Shown: piece by piece, positions 47,433 to 56,484 of the stretch
Layout: the number at the start of each line of letters is the position of its first letter
Numbering within the stretch: position 1 is the stretch's first letter
NCBI GenBank assembly: GCA_049694275.1
Contig: JBAVQS010000050.1
Span: forward strand, 9,047-73,046
Origin: JBAVQS01 sp049694275
Lineage (GTDB): Bacteria; Chloroflexota; Anaerolineae; UBA4142; SHND01
Length of the DNA: 64,000 nt
Reading direction: 5' to 3'
The notes under the pieces: model-generated
What the model was told of the DNA's origin: nothing
The model's database searches: none
Seen by the model: the letters and a program-made list of their open reading frames with translations, nothing else
Made by a program: the position numbers and the translations under genes

Positions 47433-48272
47433 TTACTTTTTAGGCTCATTCGCCGTTCGCCCGACCTCGGCTGTGGTGGGTTCTGGGCCGAAGGAGCTCG
47501 TCACAAAGAGATCATAGGCAAAGATGCCCAGAACACCGCCGATGATGGGGCCAATGATGGGCGCGATGAGCCAGTAGAAATCAGCCCCGAAGAGGCCCTG
47601 CGTGCCAACCAAGAGACCAAACAGGCGCGGACCAAAATCACGGGCCGGGTTGATTGCATAGCCGCTGGGACCGCCCAGGGAAAGACCGACGGCCAGAACG
47701 GTCAAGGCCACGAGGAATGGGCCCATGTTGTGCATCAGACCGGTGTTGCGCTTGTCGCCGCTCGCGAGGACACCCCAGAGCAGGACGGCGGTGCCCAGAA
47801 TTTCGGTGATGACTGCGCCAATCAGCGAGTACGGGGCGCCCTTAACCGCGGCGTCCATGCCCCAGAATGTTTGGCCAAAGACCGAGCCGGGGCCGGTTGC
47901 CCAGACGTTCGGCATGCCAGCTGCACGCAGGCCGTCGCCATAGGCCAGGTAGACGCCCAGGGCGCCGAGGAAACAGCCGATGACCTGTGCGATGATGTAC
48001 GGGCCGACCTTGCCCCATGAGAAACCGCGCTTGACGGCCAGGGCAATCGTGACGGCCGGGTTCAGATGAGCGCCGGAGACGCCCGCCGAGACATAAACGG
48101 CGACCAGAACGGCCATCGCCCACCCAATGGTAATGGTATTCCAGTTATAAGCGCCGGCAGCGAGACGCGGAGCCAGACCTACATTGGCCACGACGCCATC
48201 GCCGAGCAGAATCAGGATAAAGGTCCCAAAGACCTCACCGATCAGCTCTTGCATCAGGGATTTCTCTTTCAT
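47433..48272 (-). CDS. glpF: Glycerol facilitator, aquaglyceroporin
   Basis: A 279-residue MIP-family channel with six helices and both NPA boxes: SGAHLNPAVTIAL near residue 68 and GYAINPARDFGPR near residue 205. The Asp after NPAR is the marker of glycerol-conducting members. It brings glycerol across the membrane for GlpK, whose gene follows. AGGAGG precedes the ATG at 48272. Spacers on both sides are short, so it is probably in the same transcript as glpK. Confidence 0.95.
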   Translation of the reverse strand: MKEKSLMQELIGEVFGTFILILLGDGVVANVGLAPRLAAGAYNWNTITIGWAMAVLVAVYVSAGVSGAHLNPAVTIALAVKRGFSWGKVGPYIIAQVIGCFLGALGVYLAYGDGLRAAGMPNVWATGPGSVFGQTFWGMDAAVKGAPYSLIGAVITEILGTAVLLWGVLASGDKRNTGLMHNMGPFLVALTVLAVGLSLGGPSGYAINPARDFGPRLFGLLVGTQGLFGADFYWLIAPIIGPIIGGVLGIFAYDLFVTSSFGPEPTTAEVGRTANEPKK

Positions 48273-48454
48273 TGCGAACTCCTCCTTTGGAGAACAATGG
48301 GATATTTTGAAAAACCGTCCGACGCGTGATCAATCTTGTATTTGTTTTCTTCGCGGCACCTCCTCTTGCGTGGGAGGCCTGGAGCAGAGAGACGGGATGA
48401 AGAGAAAACGCTCCCGCCCGAGGACCGCCACGCATAAAATCCTTCACGTACACT

Positions 48455-49987
48455 CTAGGACTCGACCCAATCAAAAGTCCTTTCCACCGCTTTCAGCCAC
48501 CCCCGGTACAGGCGCGCCCGCGTCTCCTCGTCCATGTGTGGGTACCAGGTCTTGTCTACCTGCCAGTTGTCCGACAGATCCTGAAATGGGTGATAGGAAC
48601 TCCCCGCGCTCCAGAAATCAACGGCCAGGCCCGCCGCATAAGCGGCACCGAGGGCTGCCGTTTCGGCGACCTGAGGACGGGTGACCGGTACCCCCAGGAT
48701 GTCTGACTGGAACTGCATCAGCAGGTCGTTGTAAACCATGTCGCCATCCACCTTGAGCGTCTTGAGTTGCACCCCCGAGTCCTTTTCCATGGCTTCAAGG
48801 ACCTGGCGCGTTTGATAAGCGGTGGCTTCCAACCCGGCGCGTGCCAGGTGGCCTTTGTTGGCAAAGCGCGTGAGCCCGGCAATCACTCCGCGCGCATCGT
48901 TGCGCCAGTAGGGCGCCAGCAGGCCGGAGAATGCCGGTACGATATAGACACCGCCGTTATCCGGGACGGTGCGCGCGAGGTCTTCAATGTCGGCCGAACG
49001 TCTAAAGAGCTCCAGATTGTCGCGGAGCCATTGGACGAGCGCGCCGGTCTCTGAAATGGAGCCTTCGAGCGCGTACACCGCCGGCTCGTTTGCGAATTTA
49101 TAGGCGAGGGTGGTGAGCAGGCCAAACTTGCTCGGGATGGGATTTACGCCCGTGTTCATCAGCATGAAACAGGCGGTGCTGTAGGTGTTTTTAGCTTCGC
49201 CCGGGTTAAAGCAGGTCTGACCCACGAGGGCGGCCTGCTGGTCGCCCAGGTCCCCGCAGATCGGGATCGAATCTCCAAAGGGCCCATCCGCTCGGGTTGC
49301 GCCCCACGGTTTGGGGTCGCTGGAGGAGACAATGCGCGGGAGCATCGCGCGCGGAATCCCCATCAACTCTAGCAGTTCGCTATCCCAATCCAGCGTGTAC
49401 AGATTCATCAACAGGGTTCGGCTGGCATTCGTGACGTCAGTAATGTGGACGCCCCCTGCAGGGCCGCCGGTCAACCACCAGATGAGCCAGGTGTCCAGCG
49501 TGCCAAATAGCGCCTGCCCGCGCTCGGCCATTTTGCGAATGCCCGCGACGTTATCGAGAATCCACTTGATCTTGGGACCAGAGAAATAGGTATTGAGAGG
49601 CAAACCCGAGCGAGCGCGGAAGTAGTCTTGCCCGACCTGGGGGGCGAGCTCGTCGCAAATTGCTTTGGTGCGGGTGTCACGCCAGACGATGGCGTTATAG
49701 CAGGGTTGGCCTGTGTACTTGTCCCATACGACGACGGTCTCGCGCTGGTTGGAGATGCCGACCGCCGCAATGTCGCCGGGCTGTGCGCCCGCTTTGGAGA
49801 TTGCGGATTGGATAGCCTGTTGGGTCCGCTCCCAGATTTCAAGCGGTTTGTGCTCTACCCGATCCGGTTGGAGATAGATCTGCCGGTGCTCTTTTTGGGA
49901 GATGCTCACGACCTGCCCGCGATGATTGACAATCATACAGCGGGTCAGCGTCGTCGCTTGGTGAATTGCGGCAATAAACTTTGGCAT
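48455..49987 (-). CDS. Second glycerol kinase paralogue with altered active-site motifs
   Basis: A 510-residue GlpK paralogue that keeps the fold and much of the sequence but changes key sites. The phosphate loop reads AAIHQATTLTRCMIVNHRG where GlpK has VDQGTTSTR...FDH, so the conserved Asp is His. KNTYSTACFMLMNTG replaces TYGTGCF, and KVDGDMVYNDLLMQFQSD replaces DGGMVYNN, both in the nucleotide site. The glycerol-contact SNQRETVVVW and catalytic-Asp GDLGDQQAALVGQ segments persist, with a short insertion before the latter. It may be a pseudokinase or have a new substrate or sensing role. I use ATG 49987; earlier in-frame starts lie in a palindromic repeat. Confidence 0.88.
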   Translation of the reverse strand: MPKFIAAIHQATTLTRCMIVNHRGQVVSISQKEHRQIYLQPDRVEHKPLEIWERTQQAIQSAISKAGAQPGDIAAVGISNQRETVVVWDKYTGQPCYNAIVWRDTRTKAICDELAPQVGQDYFRARSGLPLNTYFSGPKIKWILDNVAGIRKMAERGQALFGTLDTWLIWWLTGGPAGGVHITDVTNASRTLLMNLYTLDWDSELLELMGIPRAMLPRIVSSSDPKPWGATRADGPFGDSIPICGDLGDQQAALVGQTCFNPGEAKNTYSTACFMLMNTGVNPIPSKFGLLTTLAYKFANEPAVYALEGSISETGALVQWLRDNLELFRRSADIEDLARTVPDNGGVYIVPAFSGLLAPYWRNDARGVIAGLTRFANKGHLARAGLEATAYQTRQVLEAMEKDSGVQLKTLKVDGDMVYNDLLMQFQSDILGVPVTRPQVAETAALGAAYAAGLAVDFWSAGSSYHPFQDLSDNWQVDKTWYPHMDEETRARLYRGWLKAVERTFDWVES

Positions 49988-50050
49988 CTGCGCCATCCCA
50001 GTCTTCTTTGTCAGGGATTCTTTGGCCGAGGAACCGAATAACTGACTCAT

Positions 50051-50144
50051 GTTACGCATGTCATTTCGAACGTAGTGAGAAATCTCGCCTCCAAGAACCG
50101 AGATTTCTCGCAAAAGCGGCTCGAAATGACAGTGAGTGCGTAAC
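50051..50144. repeat. 94-bp nested palindromic repeat (GTCATTTCGA family)
   Basis: Three concentric inverted repeats: GTTACGCA / TGCGTAAC, GTCATTTCGA / TCGAAATGAC, and GAGAAATCTCG / CGAGATTTCTC. It ends one base from an in-frame ATG upstream of the second glpK. A half copy occurs at 37389-37432. Confidence 0.8.
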
Positions 50145-50233
50145 GTGAGTAACTGAGTTCAATTATTCCATATTTGTGAGGAATTGGGAATCAGGTCAGA
50201 CGCCCAATTGTAGGGGAAAAAACCTAGAGGGCC

Positions 50234-50271
50234 TACTCCGTTGGAGTATTTAGCCATACTCCAATGGAGTA
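50234..50271. promoter_or_regulatory. Paired 15-bp palindromes, candidate response-regulator sites
   Basis: TACTCCGTTGGAGTA (50234-50248) and TACTCCAATGGAGTA (50257-50271) are 23 bp apart, about two helical turns. They lie at the 3' end of the NarL-type regulator gene and upstream of the second glpK. TAC...GTA palindromes resemble NarL-family operators. Confidence 0.6.
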
Positions 50272-50927
50272 TGTTCTCCATGCACCTCCACGGCGCTGTC
50301 TTGCTTTTTGGCCAGGCCTAATTCCATGGTGACCCGGACAAGGCTCGCAATATTCTCAACCTCCAGCTTGCGCATCGCATCGCGCCGCTGTTTTTCGACC
50401 GTCTTGACGCTGCTGTGGAGCTTGTCGGCAATCTCACGCGTCGATAACCCATCGACGATCAATCCGACCACCTGGAACTCGCGCGGGGAAAGGCGGTCAA
50501 GGAGGTTGGGCGCTCGTTCACCGAACAGACTATGCCTCAAGACCTGGGAAACGCCGGAGCTGAGATACACGGACCCGTTGCTGGCCGCGCGCACCGCGGT
50601 GAGGAGCTCGCTCGTCATGGACTGTTTGAGGATGTACCCGATAGCGCCTTTTTGCAGCGCCTGTTGCACGATGCTCAGGTCGGCATGCATCGAGAGGACG
50701 ACGACATGTGTTCCGGACTTGATCTGGGCGAGGACTTGCAATCCGGTCATTTGCGGCATGGAGAGGTCCAGGAGCAGCACATCGGGGTGTAATAGATTGA
50801 CCAACTTGAGTGCGTCCTTGCCATTATCGGCTTCGCCCACGATGCGCAAATCGTCGGTCTCTTCAATGAGCTTGCAGATGCCGGAACGTACCAGGTTATG
50901 ATCCTCAGCTACGACAACACGTATCAT
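50250..50927 (-). CDS. NarL/FixJ-type response regulator
   Basis: A 225-residue regulator. The receiver domain has VVVAEDHNLVRSG (acidic pair), the phospho-acceptor DVLLLDLSMPQMTG near residue 54, VVVLSMHAD and GYILKQSMTSEL (conserved Lys). The LuxR-type DNA-binding domain reads LSPREFQVVGLIVDGLSTREIADKLHSSVKTVEKQRR, split as LSPREFQVV and VKTVEKQRR. GAGGT lies six bases before ATG 50927, which decides the start. Its histidine kinase gene is immediately upstream. Likely targets are the neighbouring glycerol/dihydroxyacetone genes. Confidence 0.93.
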   Translation of the reverse strand: MIRVVVAEDHNLVRSGICKLIEETDDLRIVGEADNGKDALKLVNLLHPDVLLLDLSMPQMTGLQVLAQIKSGTHVVVLSMHADLSIVQQALQKGAIGYILKQSMTSELLTAVRAASNGSVYLSSGVSQVLRHSLFGERAPNLLDRLSPREFQVVGLIVDGLSTREIADKLHSSVKTVEKQRRDAMRKLEVENIASLVRVTMELGLAKKQDSAVEVHGEHTPLEYG

Positions 50928-50939
50928 TCCCATACCTCT

Positions 50940-51743
50940 TTACAAGCGATGATCGGTCAGCGGGAGGGCGCCATAAAGGTGGGCACCCCGTCCCGGCGCC
51001 GAGTCAATGTTCAGTACGCCGTTCAACGTCAAAAAACGGTCCCGGATGCCTTGTAGTCCCATCCCCTGCGCAACTGCCTGGGGCTCAAAGCCCTGGCCAT
51101 CATCTTCAATCGAAAGCGCCACTTCGCCATCCGCATAGTCCAGGCTAACCCACGCGGAGTGCGCGCTCGCATGCCTGACGATATTGTTGAGCCCCTCCTG
51201 GACAAAGCGATATAGGACAATGGCCTGCATCATTGGGATGGGGGGCAACTCGGGATCGCTGCTGTAATGGACGGTGAGCCCGGATTGAGGCCCAAAGAGT
51301 GAACAGAGCGAATCGAGCGCCCTCGCGAGAGGCATTGAATCGAGCGCCGGGGGACGCAACTGATAGGCTAGCTGCCGGATCTGGCTCGTCAGCGCGTCCG
51401 CGTCCTGAATCGCCTGGTAGAGCTCACCCCGCAGTTCATCCAGCTCGGGCGGCAAGCGGTTTTGAATGGCGTTCAGACGGAGAATGAGCGCGGTCATTCC
51501 CTGTCCGATGTCGTCGTGGAGATCTTGCGAGATGCGGCGGCGCTCGGTCTCCTGGACGGTCAAGATCTGTTGGGTTAACTGCTTGAGCTGTTTCTCGGTA
51601 TGCGCGTACTCGGCATCCAGGTTTTTGCGCATCAATTGTTCCTTCTCGACGCGCTTGCGCTCGGATACCTGAAAGAGCGCCACCTGTTGTTCGAGTTGCT
51701 CAATTTTGCCGAGCAGCTCTTCTCTCGTGCTTGTATCGTCCAT
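50940..51743 (-). CDS. Soluble histidine kinase, NarX/HisKA_3 type
   Basis: A 267-residue kinase without membrane helices. A coiled coil (about residues 5-80, ELLGKIEQLEQQVALFQ and KQLKQLTQQILTVQ) leads into the HisKA_3 box ERRRISQDLHDDIGQGMTAL with the phospho-accepting His, and an HATPase domain with FVQEGLNNIVRHASA, LSIEDDGQGFEP and GMGLQGIRDR. No sensor domain is present, so input must come through the coiled coil or a partner protein; PTS proteins are encoded next door. The open frame extends 52 residues upstream across the dhaM stop, but MDDTSTREELLG is the natural start. Confidence 0.9.
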   Translation of the reverse strand: MDDTSTREELLGKIEQLEQQVALFQVSERKRVEKEQLMRKNLDAEYAHTEKQLKQLTQQILTVQETERRRISQDLHDDIGQGMTALILRLNAIQNRLPPELDELRGELYQAIQDADALTSQIRQLAYQLRPPALDSMPLARALDSLCSLFGPQSGLTVHYSSDPELPPIPMMQAIVLYRFVQEGLNNIVRHASAHSAWVSLDYADGEVALSIEDDGQGFEPQAVAQGMGLQGIRDRFLTLNGVLNIDSAPGRGAHLYGALPLTDHRL

Positions 51744-51792
51744 GATCACAGCAAGACCTTCCACGCAGTCCGCTCGGTACGCGGGCGAACGA

Positions 51793-54312
51793 TCAAATCC
51801 CCGGGATCTCGCGTTGCACAAAAAGACGCACGGCCTGTGCGGTTTCCAGATCCAGCGCCTCGGCGGCGATGGCGCGCGTGGCGGCATAGTCCAGTTCACG
51901 AATCATTTGCTTGACGCGCGGGATGGCGTGGGGAGACATACTCAGTTCGTCGACGCCCAGCCCGACGAGGAGCGGCGTGGCGAGCGGGTCGCCGGCCAGT
52001 TCGCCGCAGACGCCGACCCATTTGCCGCGTGCGTGCGCCGCCGTGACCACGTCGCGAATCAATTGCAAAACGGCCGGGTGAAAAGCATCGGCCAGCGCGG
52101 CGACATGCGTGTTCCCGCGCTCCGCCGCGAGGGTGTACTGGGACAGGTCGTTCGTGCCGATGGAAAAGAAATCGACTTTTGCCGCGAATTGAGACGCCCG
52201 CAGCGCGGCTGCCGGAATCTCGACCATGATGCCGGTTTCGATCCGGTCCGGCGCGCCCTTGCCACGGGATTGGATCTCTCGCCGGGCCGTCGCGAGCAGG
52301 TCGCGCGCCGCGCGCCACTCGTCGAGCGTGGCGATCATCGGGAACATGACCTTGACGGGAAATTCCGCGGCGACACGCACGATCGCGCGTAACTGGACCA
52401 GAAAGAAATCGGGTTGGGCTAAACAGAGACGAATCGCGCGCCAACCGAGGAACGGATTCGCTTCCGGCTCCATGGGCAGGTAAGGCAGGGGTTTGTCGCC
52501 GCCGACGTCAAGCGTGCGGATGATGAGCGGGCGGCCACCCAATGCTTCGGCGGCGGCCCGGTAAGCGGTATACTGTTCCTCCTCCGTCGGCGCGGTCTTG
52601 CGATCGAGAAACAGGAACTCGCTGCGAAAAAGGCCTACCCCCTCGGCGCCTGCGGACATCGCAACCTGCGCATCGGCCGGCGTTCCGATGTTCGCTGCCA
52701 CCTCGATGCGCCGTCCGTCCCTGGTCAGCGCGGGTTCTGCGCTTGTCAGGTGGGCCCGCGCCGCCGCCGCACGCGCGGCCTCTGCGCGCCGGGTGTATTC
52801 GGTCACGAGCGCCAACTCGGGATTTGGCGTGAGGTACCCTGCCTCGCCGTCGACAATGAGGGGCGTTCCCTCGGCCAGCGCCAGGATACCCTCGCCCAAT
52901 CCGACGATGCACGGAATACCGAGCGTGCGCGCGAGAATCGCGCTGTGTGAAGTGGGCGCGCCGCGTGCCGTGCAGATGCCCAGCACAAATTTCGCGTCGA
53001 GGCCCGCTGTCTCGGCGGGGGTGAGATCGGGCGCCACGAGAATGCCGGGCGCGTTCAGCACAGGCATTGTGGCGCTGGCCCCGAGCAAGTTCAACAGCAC
53101 CTGGTTGCCGACCGTCTCGACATCCATCGCGCGCAAGCGGAGGTATTCGTCGTCGAGGCCCCGGATTTCGGCTGCCGCGGACTCGACCCCCTGCTGCCAG
53201 GCGCGCGCCGCGCTTTGATGCTCTTGTATGCCGCGTTGGGCCGGTTCAAGGAGCGCCGGGTCTTGCAAAAAGAGGAGGTGCGCATCAAAGATGGCGGCCG
53301 CATGCGAGTCTGCGCGCTGCTTGACCGCATCCCGGGTCCGCGTGATCTCAGCGCGCGTTTTGTCGATTGCCGCCAGCAGCGCCTGCCATTCCTGGTCGGG
53401 GTTCCCTGTCGGTTGTGTGGGCAGGCTAGGCAGGGCCGGCTGAAAATGATAGGCCGGACCCATTGCAATGCCGGGCGAGGCGGGGAGGCCCTGGAAAGTT
53501 GCAGGGGGCAGATCTTTTGGCGCAGGTGGCGGGCCGGACGGCGCAGGTTGGGCTAGCGCCGCCGTTGGCGCCTCGTCGCCAAAGTTAGCATCGGCCAGCT
53601 CGCGCACGGCTTGCAGAACTGCTTTAGCATCGGGGCCCGAAGCCGTCACGCGAATCTCATGCCCCTGCCGGATGCCGAGCGTTGCAACCGCGTTAATGCT
53701 CCTGGCATTGACCGGTCCGCGTCCGGTCGTGAGATTCTGTACGCCGACATCGGCCTGGCCCTGCGCGGCCGCCTGGACAAAACGCGCGGCCGGGCGGGCG
53801 TGCAACCCCAAACGATTTTGAACGACGAGACGGATTTCTTGAGGTGTTGATGCCGAGGGTACGGGCGCTGCCACCGGTACGGGTGTTGGGAGTTGGCCTG
53901 CGCCCAGGTGCTCGATCTTGCCGGCGAGCGCGTTGCGCGCTTCGGCCGCGACCTGTTCGAGGGAACTGCCCAGGCGCGCCTGGACGGCCGCGGTGACCGC
54001 TCCCTCGACCACCGGCGCGTCACATAACAGGACGTGAGCGCGTTGCTCTGGCGTGAGCATGTCCAGGGCCATTTCGGCGCTCAGGATGGCGCTCCCCAAA
54101 TCCATAAGCACGAGCACCCCATCGTCCGAGTAGACCTGCTCGATCGCCTGGTAAATCTGTTCTGCATCCGTGCCCAGAGGATGATCGGGCAGCGCCAACC
54201 CGCCGGTGGCCGCGATGCGGACATCGGGCCCGGCCATGCCGCGGGCGAGCTCTAGCGCGCCTGCGGCCAACGCGGCGCTGTGCGAAACGATGACGAGGCC
54301 AATCATGGGCAT
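51793..54312 (-). CDS. dhaM: DhaM - HPr - Enzyme I fusion (single-chain PTS relay for dihydroxyacetone kinase)
   Basis: An 839-residue fusion. Residues 1-130 are DhaM, an EIIA-Man-like domain with active His in GLVIVSHSAALAAG. Residues about 155-250 are HPr with active His in NRLGLHARPAARFV and the regulatory-site region NARSINAVATLGI. Residues about 275-839 are Enzyme I with the phospho-His in GAPTSHSAILARTLGIPCIVG (split), the PEP-binding segments GLFRSEFLFLDR and IGTNDLSQYTLAAER, and CGELAGD with the catalytic Cys. All active residues are present, so PEP phosphate can flow EI to HPr to DhaM in one chain and on to DhaL-bound ADP. A Pro/Ala linker joins HPr and EI. It follows dhaL after three bases. 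Confidence 0.95.
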   Translation of the reverse strand: MPMIGLVIVSHSAALAAGALELARGMAGPDVRIAATGGLALPDHPLGTDAEQIYQAIEQVYSDDGVLVLMDLGSAILSAEMALDMLTPEQRAHVLLCDAPVVEGAVTAAVQARLGSSLEQVAAEARNALAGKIEHLGAGQLPTPVPVAAPVPSASTPQEIRLVVQNRLGLHARPAARFVQAAAQGQADVGVQNLTTGRGPVNARSINAVATLGIRQGHEIRVTASGPDAKAVLQAVRELADANFGDEAPTAALAQPAPSGPPPAPKDLPPATFQGLPASPGIAMGPAYHFQPALPSLPTQPTGNPDQEWQALLAAIDKTRAEITRTRDAVKQRADSHAAAIFDAHLLFLQDPALLEPAQRGIQEHQSAARAWQQGVESAAAEIRGLDDEYLRLRAMDVETVGNQVLLNLLGASATMPVLNAPGILVAPDLTPAETAGLDAKFVLGICTARGAPTSHSAILARTLGIPCIVGLGEGILALAEGTPLIVDGEAGYLTPNPELALVTEYTRRAEAARAAAARAHLTSAEPALTRDGRRIEVAANIGTPADAQVAMSAGAEGVGLFRSEFLFLDRKTAPTEEEQYTAYRAAAEALGGRPLIIRTLDVGGDKPLPYLPMEPEANPFLGWRAIRLCLAQPDFFLVQLRAIVRVAAEFPVKVMFPMIATLDEWRAARDLLATARREIQSRGKGAPDRIETGIMVEIPAAALRASQFAAKVDFFSIGTNDLSQYTLAAERGNTHVAALADAFHPAVLQLIRDVVTAAHARGKWVGVCGELAGDPLATPLLVGLGVDELSMSPHAIPRVKQMIRELDYAATRAIAAEALDLETAQAVRLFVQREIPGI

Positions 54313-54315
54313 GGA

Positions 54316-54963
<648 letters not shown>

Positions 54964-54989
54964 GGGACCCTCCAGAATGATGGAGTAGC

Positions 54990-55071
54990 GGGCAAAGTCC
55001 CACCCGGATTCCCGATGGGCGCATTCGCGTATGCAACGTGACGCACAGGGGACTATCCTGGGACTTTGCCC
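54990..55071. repeat. 82-bp palindromic element between dhaK and dhaL
   Basis: A 13-bp perfect inverted repeat GGGCAAAGTCCCA / TGGGACTTTGCCC bounds the unit, with inner pairing CCGGAT / ATCC and GCAT / ATGC. It fills most of the 134-bp spacer and may modulate dhaL expression. Confidence 0.65.
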
Positions 55072-55097
55072 TATAAACGTCTATTCCTTTTTGTCGA

Positions 55098-56099
55098 TTA
55101 CATGCCCCAGCGGAGACCGGGGGTCTTGACCGGCGCGTCCCACAGCTTGGTGAGTTCGCCGTCCAGCTTGAGCAACGTAAACGAGCAACCGGCCATTTCA
55201 AGCGATGTGATGTAGGAGCCGATCAGGTTACGGGTGATCTTGATACCGTGGCCCTGGAGAATTTTGTTCAGCTCGTTGTACATCACATAGAGCTCGATCA
55301 GCGGCGTGCCGCCCATGCCGTTGACAAACGCGAGCACCTCATCGCCTGCTTTCAAGGGGAGGTCGTCGACGACCGGCTTGGCGAGCAGCGCGGCAATCTC
55401 GGCTGCGCTCTTGAGCGCCATGCGGGTGCGGCCCGGCTCGCCGTGAATGCCAATGCCAATCTCCATCTGGTCTTCCGGGAGATCAAAGGTCGGCTTGCCG
55501 GCGTGCGGAACGGTGCAGGAAGTCAGCGCCATGCCCATGCTGCGACCCCAGCCGTTCACCTTGCGGCAGAGGTCGGCGACCTCTTTGAGCGAGCGCTTTT
55601 GCTCGGCGGCTGCGCCACAGATTTTCTCGGCAAGGACCGTGGTACCCACGCCGCGGCGACCGGCCGTATAGAGGCTGTTTTGCACGGCCACATCGTCGTC
55701 GATCACGACGCTCTCAACCTCGATCCCTTCACCCTTGGCCAGATCGGCGGCCATCTCAAAATTCATGATATCGCCGGTATAGTTTTTGACAATGTGCAAC
55801 ACGCCGGCGCCGCCGTTGACTGCCTTGGTCGCTTCGAGCATCTGATCGGGCGTTGGCGAGGTAAAAACGGCGCCGGGGCAGGCGGCGTCGAGCATCCCAT
55901 AGCCGACATAGCCGCCGTGCATCGGTTCGTGCCCCGAGCCCCCGCCGGAGACGATCGCGACCTTACCCTTGACGGGCGCATCGGCGCGCGTAATATAATT
56001 CGGGTCAAAATGCACCTTGACCAGATCGGCGTGCGCATGGGCAATGCCCTGCAGCTCTTCAACCACAACATCTTCGGGTTTATTAATCAGCTTTTTCAT
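55098..56099 (-). CDS. dhaK: Dihydroxyacetone kinase substrate-binding subunit
   Basis: A 333-residue subunit that binds dihydroxyacetone covalently through a histidine, seen in MEIGIGIHGEPGRTRM near residue 218. Other family segments are KVAIVSGGGSGHEPMHGGYV near residue 46, GVLHIVKNYTGDIMNFEMA, and VVIDDDVAVQNSLYTAGRRG. Together with DhaL and the DhaM-HPr-EI fusion it makes dihydroxyacetone phosphate from PEP. The ATG follows GGGGG; a hairpin (GGCATCAA / TTGATGCC) lies in its leader at 56118-56159. Confidence 0.96.
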   Translation of the reverse strand: MKKLINKPEDVVVEELQGIAHAHADLVKVHFDPNYITRADAPVKGKVAIVSGGGSGHEPMHGGYVGYGMLDAACPGAVFTSPTPDQMLEATKAVNGGAGVLHIVKNYTGDIMNFEMAADLAKGEGIEVESVVIDDDVAVQNSLYTAGRRGVGTTVLAEKICGAAAEQKRSLKEVADLCRKVNGWGRSMGMALTSCTVPHAGKPTFDLPEDQMEIGIGIHGEPGRTRMALKSAAEIAALLAKPVVDDLPLKAGDEVLAFVNGMGGTPLIELYVMYNELNKILQGHGIKITRNLIGSYITSLEMAGCSFTLLKLDGELTKLWDAPVKTPGLRWGM

Positions 56100-56484
56100 C
56101 GGTCAATTCCCCCAACTGGCATCAATGCATTGGGGTTCGCCCTGGATTGCTTTGATGCCGGTTTGTTCCAACGCATGTTTGCGTTGTTTGCTAGTCGCCG
56201 AACGCGCGTGCTCGACGCGGCCCGGCCGGTATTGGAAACGGGTGAACGATAGAATTGTAGATGTGATGTGAGGATGGATCCGGCGGCGACGCCTACATGG
56301 TTCCCGGACACAAGCGAACGCAGTCCGGAAAAACTCGTGGGGTTGCCGGAAACCGCCAGGATCAATTGAGGACTCACCTCCTTGTGAGAACGGGCATGTC
56401 GATTTTGCAGTTGGCCGCGCACCGCAGCGCGGCCTTTACTGAAATCGATTATAAGCCTTCTTGGTTGAGAGCGCAACCTATTTA
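56100..56484. other. 385-bp spacer upstream of dhaK
   Basis: No convincing gene. It holds the dhaK leader hairpin GGCATCAA / TTGATGCC (56118-56159), a possible minus-strand TACAAT -10 box (56254-56259) without a good -35, and a perfect hairpin GGCCGCGC / GCGCGGCC (56413-56434) that could end the upstream zinc-ribbon gene. The rest is unremarkable. Confidence 0.55.

Noticed and set aside
49988..50113. Extension of the second GlpK to 50113
   Set aside because: It would translate part of the GTCATTTCGA palindrome and has no counterpart in the paralogue; only starts near 49987 fit the family.
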